Shown here in pieces: positions 60,185 to 64,000 of a DNA stretch of 64,000 bases. The notes under the pieces are model-generated. The model worked only from the letters and a program-made list of their open reading frames with translations. It searched no databases and was not told where the DNA came from. The stretch is taken from NCBI RefSeq assembly GCF_001874645.1, contig NZ_CP017886.1, forward strand, positions 434,001 to 498,000. Direction: 5' to 3'. Every line of letters starts with the position of its first letter. Positions within the stretch are counted from its first letter, which is position 1. The translations under genes were made by a program, and so were the position numbers. Origin of the DNA: Pseudomonas frederiksbergensis (GTDB taxonomy: Bacteria; Pseudomonadota; Gammaproteobacteria; Pseudomonadales; Pseudomonadaceae).

Positions 60185-62396
60185 CGAAGCACGGCTCCTC
60201 GAACGCATCCTTTTCCAACACCGACGCCCTACCCCAGTCCTCTGGTTTCTTATAGGCCCAGGGGCGCTGCCGGCTCTTGGTCAACGCGCCCAGCCGGAAA
60301 CGTCGCCAGCCCAAGCGATGCATGATCGCCCCGACGCGCATCTGCTCCGGCTTGCCCCAATGTCCGGGGTCAAGCTTCAACGCCTGGCTCATCACCTCAC
60401 TGCCGGTGGCGGTCTCACCGATCTGTGACTCTTCCAGCCAGGTCAGGATCGGCCCTTCCCATTCGTCCACGACAAAGCGCTGATCCTGGGCTTCGGCAAA
60501 CATCGGGGCTTCATCCGGCGTGACCCACCAGAGGTCGCCTGCCTCGTAACAGAACACCGCCTCGGCCCAGAGCTGGTCGCGGATCTCACGCAGCAATGCC
60601 ACGTCGACCTTGGTGCAGGCCACCGGCCAGTAACGGCGGTTGCCGGTGGCGTCCTTGAGGTATTCGTCCTGGTTGGTGGTCCCGACGAACACACACTGGC
60701 GTGGCACGTCCATGGTTCTGCGGCCGTAGCTTTCGCGGTAGGTGTCGGTCGAGGCTGAGAAGAACTGCTTGGCCTTGGTGCTCTCGGCCTTGTTGAAGCT
60801 GTCCAGCTCACCGAGCTCGACGATCCACTTGCCACGGATCGCCTGAAAGCCGTCTTTGTCACCGAGGGCAAACGGCGTGTCCATGAACCACTCGCCGCCG
60901 AGCACGCTCATGGCGGTCGACTTACCGGCGCCCTGCGCACCTTCGAGGATCATCACCGAGTCGGCCTTGCAGCCGGGCTTCATCACCCGGGCCACGGCGG
61001 AGATCATCCAGCGCTTGCCGACCTTGGCGGTGTAATCACAGGCCGGCACACCCATCACGTCGGTGAGCCAAGCTTCCAGGCGCGGCACACGGTCCCACTC
61101 CAGTTTTTTCAGGTACTCGCGCACCGGGTGAAACGCATGGTCATGCGCCACGACGCTCACCGCCTCGATCACGTGCGAGGACTTCACGCGCAGGTTGTAC
61201 TGCTGCGCAAGCCACTTCATTACGCGCACGTCGTCGATGTCGGCCCACTCGCCGGTACCACCGCCATACGGGGCGGCACGCAGCTTGACGATCTTTGAGC
61301 TGAAGGCGCTGTAGCTGATCACCCCGGCCCAGCGCTCATCGTGGGCCAAGATCAGTTCGACGTTCTGCATGTGCGCGATCAGGGCGCCGCTCTCACTGCG
61401 GGCGAGCTGATCTTTCCAGCCACCGGCAGCCGGTGGACGCACCACGGCCAGCACCTGACGGCGCACCGCGTCCAAACCTTCGGCGACGTGCAGGTCGTTG
61501 AAGTCCGTCCACTTCTCGTGACGCTCGACCGAAAAGATCGGCGAAACGACCTGGGCACCGACGATCAAAGCGGCGTTGCTGGCCTTCTCTTCACCGGGGT
61601 TCCAGGCATCGCCGTTGGGCTTGGTGGTCTTCCAGTCGTCATCGCGGCAGATGATCAATGGGCAGCCAGCAAAGCGTTCGCGCATAACCTTGCACACGGC
61701 CAGCAGGTTGCCCGCATCAAAGGCCACGGCCACGGCAAGCGACGTCGCCATGTGCAGGCTGGCGCCGGTGGCGTAACCCTCACAGACCAGCACTGGTTCG
61801 CCCGGCACCGGATGCGGACCGAGCAGGTGAAAGGTGCCCTCCTTCGCCATCCCGTAAGGCCAGTAGGATTTGTCGCGACCAGTGTCTTCCTGCTTGTTCG
61901 GGAAGATCACCTGCAGACCCATGATCTGGTCACGAGCATTGTTCATCGGCACCAGCACGGCGCCGGTGCGCGGCGCATAACGGACCTTGATGCCAACGAT
62001 CTGCTTGCGGTCCAGGTAGTCGCTGCGTCCGTTGGTCGGCATGCGCTCGAACAAACCCTGCGCCCTTTTCGCGGCCCGCCGCGCAGCGTTATTCGCGATT
62101 TCCGCAGCGCGGCGCTTGGCTTCTTCCTGGCGGGCGCGCATCACTTCACGCTCTTCCGGCGACATCCGTCCGGCCTTGACCTTGATCTTCTGCGTCTCAC
62201 CCGAACGCCAGTCACCGAAGGCGCCGAAGATCAGCGTGTCGCCCTTCTCCGTGCGCTGCTCGTGGACCACGTACCAGCCGTTCTTTTCCTTGCCCTTGTC
62301 CTGCGACGTCTTGCAGCGGGTCAGCTTGCCGAACACCAGCGGTTGCGCCGGCTCCAGACCGTAATCGGCGAATTGCCCCAATACCTCATCGAGCAT
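60177..62396 (-). CDS. Primase-helicase (Toprim + VapE-type ATPase)
   Basis: I choose ATG 62396 over the longer frame, giving 739 residues. An N-terminal DNA-binding/primase part is followed by a Toprim-like domain (LVCEGYATGASLHMATSLAV, then LIICRDDDW). A VapE-type P-loop ATPase follows: EGAQGAGKSTAMSVLG, WIVELGELDSF and the following FVGTTNQDEYLKDATGNRRY. It initiates phage replication as primase and helicase. Its start overlaps the zinc-finger gene upstream. Confidence 0.85.
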   Translation of the reverse strand: MLDEVLGQFADYGLEPAQPLVFGKLTRCKTSQDKGKEKNGWYVVHEQRTEKGDTLIFGAFGDWRSGETQKIKVKAGRMSPEEREVMRARQEEAKRRAAEIANNAARRAAKRAQGLFERMPTNGRSDYLDRKQIVGIKVRYAPRTGAVLVPMNNARDQIMGLQVIFPNKQEDTGRDKSYWPYGMAKEGTFHLLGPHPVPGEPVLVCEGYATGASLHMATSLAVAVAFDAGNLLAVCKVMRERFAGCPLIICRDDDWKTTKPNGDAWNPGEEKASNAALIVGAQVVSPIFSVERHEKWTDFNDLHVAEGLDAVRRQVLAVVRPPAAGGWKDQLARSESGALIAHMQNVELILAHDERWAGVISYSAFSSKIVKLRAAPYGGGTGEWADIDDVRVMKWLAQQYNLRVKSSHVIEAVSVVAHDHAFHPVREYLKKLEWDRVPRLEAWLTDVMGVPACDYTAKVGKRWMISAVARVMKPGCKADSVMILEGAQGAGKSTAMSVLGGEWFMDTPFALGDKDGFQAIRGKWIVELGELDSFNKAESTKAKQFFSASTDTYRESYGRRTMDVPRQCVFVGTTNQDEYLKDATGNRRYWPVACTKVDVALLREIRDQLWAEAVFCYEAGDLWWVTPDEAPMFAEAQDQRFVVDEWEGPILTWLEESQIGETATGSEVMSQALKLDPGHWGKPEQMRVGAIMHRLGWRRFRLGALTKSRQRPWAYKKPEDWGRASVLEKDAFEEPCFDD

Positions 62397-62610
62397 GACG
62401 AATCCCCCGCTCAGAGAGGGATTGGCAACTGATGCACTGCGAGCAACCGGGTTGGGCCAGCCGGCGTGCTTCCGGAATCGGATCGTCACAGGCTTCACAG
62501 AACAACAAGGAATGGGAAGTGCTTTCGGCCTTGGCAGCGCTGCGCGCGGCCATGGCCTGATCGATGCGTTCCTGCACCAGATCGTTGGCGAAATCAGCGA
62601 TGTCAGCCAC
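62386..62610 (-). CDS. DksA/TraR-type zinc-finger protein
   Basis: GTG 62610 with GAGG upstream; 74 residues. The C-terminal CEACDDPIPEARRLAQPGC and CISC give a DksA/TraR C4 zinc finger. Phage-borne TraR-like proteins bind RNA polymerase. It overlaps the CII stop and the primase start. Confidence 0.78.
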   Translation of the reverse strand: MADIADFANDLVQERIDQAMAARSAAKAESTSHSLLFCEACDDPIPEARRLAQPGCSQCISCQSLSERGIRHAR

Positions 62611-63121
62611 GGTCAGCACCTCGCGTCGTCTGGTTGACGTAGGTGGCGCGGTTGAACAACCCCAACAGCCCTTGAATGCCACGGAACACCTGCAGGCGAA
62701 TCGCTGCCAGTTCCTGATCGGTGACGACGCCGTCGCCGATGCTCCTGGCCCAGGTCTCGGCCAGATCGGCGACCTGCCGGAAGTATTCGGCAATACCCGT
62801 GGTGAGGGTCTCGGGCATGTCGTTGGTGTAGGTGTCGGCCAGTTCCTGCCAGATCGTGTCACCGACCAGCGCATGCACCGCATCGAGAATGCGGCGATCC
62901 TTGGTCAGTTCGAGGATCTCGCCGAACTCCTGAATGTTGATGGAGTGACTCGGATGGGTCGGTGACAGTTTGTGCTGCAGCGTGGTCGCGTTGCGGCCGG
63001 TGGTGGCCGCGATGGCAGCAGCGCCGCCCGGATAATCACGAGCGGCATGGTAAAGCGCTAAATCGAGCGGCAGGATTTCCCGCTGCGCCCGTTCAAGAGA
63101 ACTGAGAGCAATTCGGCTCAT
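62603..63121 (-). CDS. CII-family phage regulator
   Basis: The start is ATG 63121 (MSRIALSSLERAQREI), with AGGAT upstream. 172 residues. The N-terminal helix-turn-helix (GAAAIAATTGRNATTLQHKL) and the SHSINIQEFGEILELTKDRR segment match the phage CII regulatory family. It lies in the early leftward operon after cro. Confidence 0.8.
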   Translation of the reverse strand: MSRIALSSLERAQREILPLDLALYHAARDYPGGAAAIAATTGRNATTLQHKLSPTHPSHSINIQEFGEILELTKDRRILDAVHALVGDTIWQELADTYTNDMPETLTTGIAEYFRQVADLAETWARSIGDGVVTDQELAAIRLQVFRGIQGLLGLFNRATYVNQTTRGADRG

Positions 63122-63190
63122 GGCATTAATCCTAAAAGTTGCCAGTGCCGCGCGACAGACGTTGGTGATACATTTGCCGCGTGGCTTGGT

Positions 63191-63574
63191 ATGGCCCAAA
63201 CGCCGGCTAGGTTCGTAAGACCAACACCGGCACCGTGCTGGGGCGAACAATCCGTTGTTCACCCCTGGCGCAACAGCTGCCAGCTCTGTGGTAAGAACGG
63301 CAGCAACACCAAGGCTTCCGAGCCTTGGAAACGCGATGAAAGTCGGCGGCATGTGGTGTGCTCGCCTTCTGACATCGCGACCCGACTGCATTGTGGTGAT
63401 GCTGTCGGGAGGAACTGGGCGACCCTTGGGTCGCCTTTTTTCTATGCGGCTTGGGACTCTTCCATTTCCGGAGGAAATACGTCATCAAGACTGCACGGCG
63501 CTCCTAACTTATTCAGCGCTCTGACTATGGCTCTGCACTCCGTAAGTCCTGCGATTCGACGTCCTGCTTCGTAA
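63191..63574 (+). other. Possible plus-strand zinc-ribbon ORF or small RNA
   Basis: The plus-strand frame contains CQLCGKNGSNTKASEPWKRD and HVVCSPSDIATRL, resembling small cysteine-pair phage proteins, but a plus-strand terminator (63418-63441) lies within it. A gene with an altered end or a non-coding transcript from about 63200 to 63441 is possible. Confidence 0.3.
63418..63441 (+). terminator. Rho-independent terminator (plus strand)
   Basis: GGCGACC-CTTG-GGTCGCC followed by TTTTTT on the plus strand, just past the end of the minus-strand cro gene. It would end a rightward transcript from 63122-63417. Confidence 0.75.
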
Positions 63575-63666
63575 TTGCTTATACGTGCCTGAGTCCACCC
63601 AAGAGCTACAACGAGTTCCTTTTGCTTGATCCCAGCTTTCTCTCGATGTTCAGCGATCAGATTCAT
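63442..63666 (-). CDS. Cro-type XRE regulator
   Basis: The start is ATG 63666, with GGAGGG upstream. 74 residues with an XRE helix-turn-helix (LVVALGWTQARISNYEAGRR). It diverges from the repressor at 63767. Confidence 0.78.
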   Translation of the reverse strand: MNLIAEHREKAGIKQKELVVALGWTQARISNYEAGRRIAGLTECRAIVRALNKLGAPCSLDDVFPPEMEESQAA

Positions 63667-63766
63667 GATGCCCTCCAATTAGCCGCAGCCATCTTAATCA
63701 CGAATCGTAGATATTTCAACACGCAAAGTGATGATAAATAATTTCATAGCGTGGTAAAAAAAGCAC
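63667..63766. promoter_or_regulatory. Divergent repressor/cro control region
   Basis: A 100-base AT-rich spacer between the divergent XRE genes. It contains the partly palindromic stretch CACGCAAAGTGATGATAAATAA-like sequence near 63719-63740 and AGCGTGGT at 63748-63755, possible operators. Confidence 0.55.
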
Positions 63767-64000
63767 ATGAACACACTCGGCGCACGTATTAAGCAATACC
63801 GCAAAGCCAAGGGCATGAGCCAACAAGCCCTTGCTTACGCTTGCGGCTGGGAATCCCAGTCTCGGATAGGTAATTACGAGAAAGGGGCTCGCCAGCCCAA
63901 CCTCCACGACTTGCAAAAGATAGCGACAGCACTGGGAGTGTCTTTTCCAGACTTGGTAGCAGGAAAAAATCGTTCCGACGTCGAGTCGTACTCAGACGCC
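63767..64000 (+). CDS. XRE-family repressor, N-terminal part (cut by window edge)
   Basis: The first 78 residues contain an XRE helix-turn-helix (MSQQALAYACGWESQSRIGN). The C-terminal part is beyond the edge. Divergence from the Cro-type gene marks it as the prophage repressor. Confidence 0.85.
   Translation, partial: MNTLGARIKQYRKAKGMSQQALAYACGWESQSRIGNYEKGARQPNLHDLQKIATALGVSFPDLVAGKNRSDVESYSDA

Overview
The window looks like chromosome of a fluorescens-group Pseudomonas. It is GC-rich, carries a DUF1654-type SOS gene, Pseudomonas-type intergenic repeats (core CCGCTTTYGGCC) and an Hcp/VgrG/RHS island. Almost everything in it is accessory DNA: one lambdoid prophage, a tRNA-linked island rich in defence-like genes, an auxiliary type VI secretion (T6SS) island, a type I restriction-modification operon and part of a second prophage.

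Region 1 (1-25.9 kb) is the right part of a lambdoid prophage. A CI-like repressor (7908-8630, +) and a Cro-like gene (7600-7800, -) diverge. The leftward arm carries Rha, two replication-type genes, DUF1367, NinG, a late regulator candidate, a terminator-bracketed com plus lectin-like bacteriocin unit, and two small lysis-type membrane proteins. The rightward arm carries small genes that mostly end in their own terminators, a nut-like leader, RecT and a YqaJ exonuclease, NdpA, a C5 DNA methyltransferase, HNH nuclease, DUF4224 and a tyrosine integrase. AT-richer cargo genes sit at 17.1-18.0, 19.1-19.7 and 21.8-22.9 kb. The integrase abuts a 58-bp 3' fragment of tRNA-Leu(TAA) whose 5' half is missing, which suggests that a second element lies between it and the intact tRNA.

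Region 2 (26-38.9 kb) is an island of solitary or short operons: a TPR repeat protein with a tiny membrane protein, a class III cyclase-like protein, an HNH nuclease, an IS30 element, a three-gene GTPase operon broken by an IS3-family element, and a HEPN-like protein. IS30 ends or end fragments lie next to the intergenic repeat at four places.

Region 3 (38.9-50.8 kb) is an auxiliary T6SS island: hcp, vgrG, a DUF4123 adaptor and a 1623-residue RHS protein with a nuclease-like tip, followed by an Imm22-like immunity gene. Two displaced toxin tips, each with an intact putative immunity gene, follow. A GFA-family enzyme and a small membrane protein come next.

Region 4 (51.0-57.6 kb) is an overlapping hsdM-hsdS-hsdR operon on the minus strand. 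Region 5 (57.8-64 kb) is a second prophage seen from its repressor leftward: XRE repressor, Cro, CII, a zinc-finger protein, a primase-helicase, an antiterminator-like protein, holin, a KTSC protein and a frameshifted terminase small subunit. Nothing structural follows the terminase fragment, so this prophage appears truncated where the hsd operon begins.
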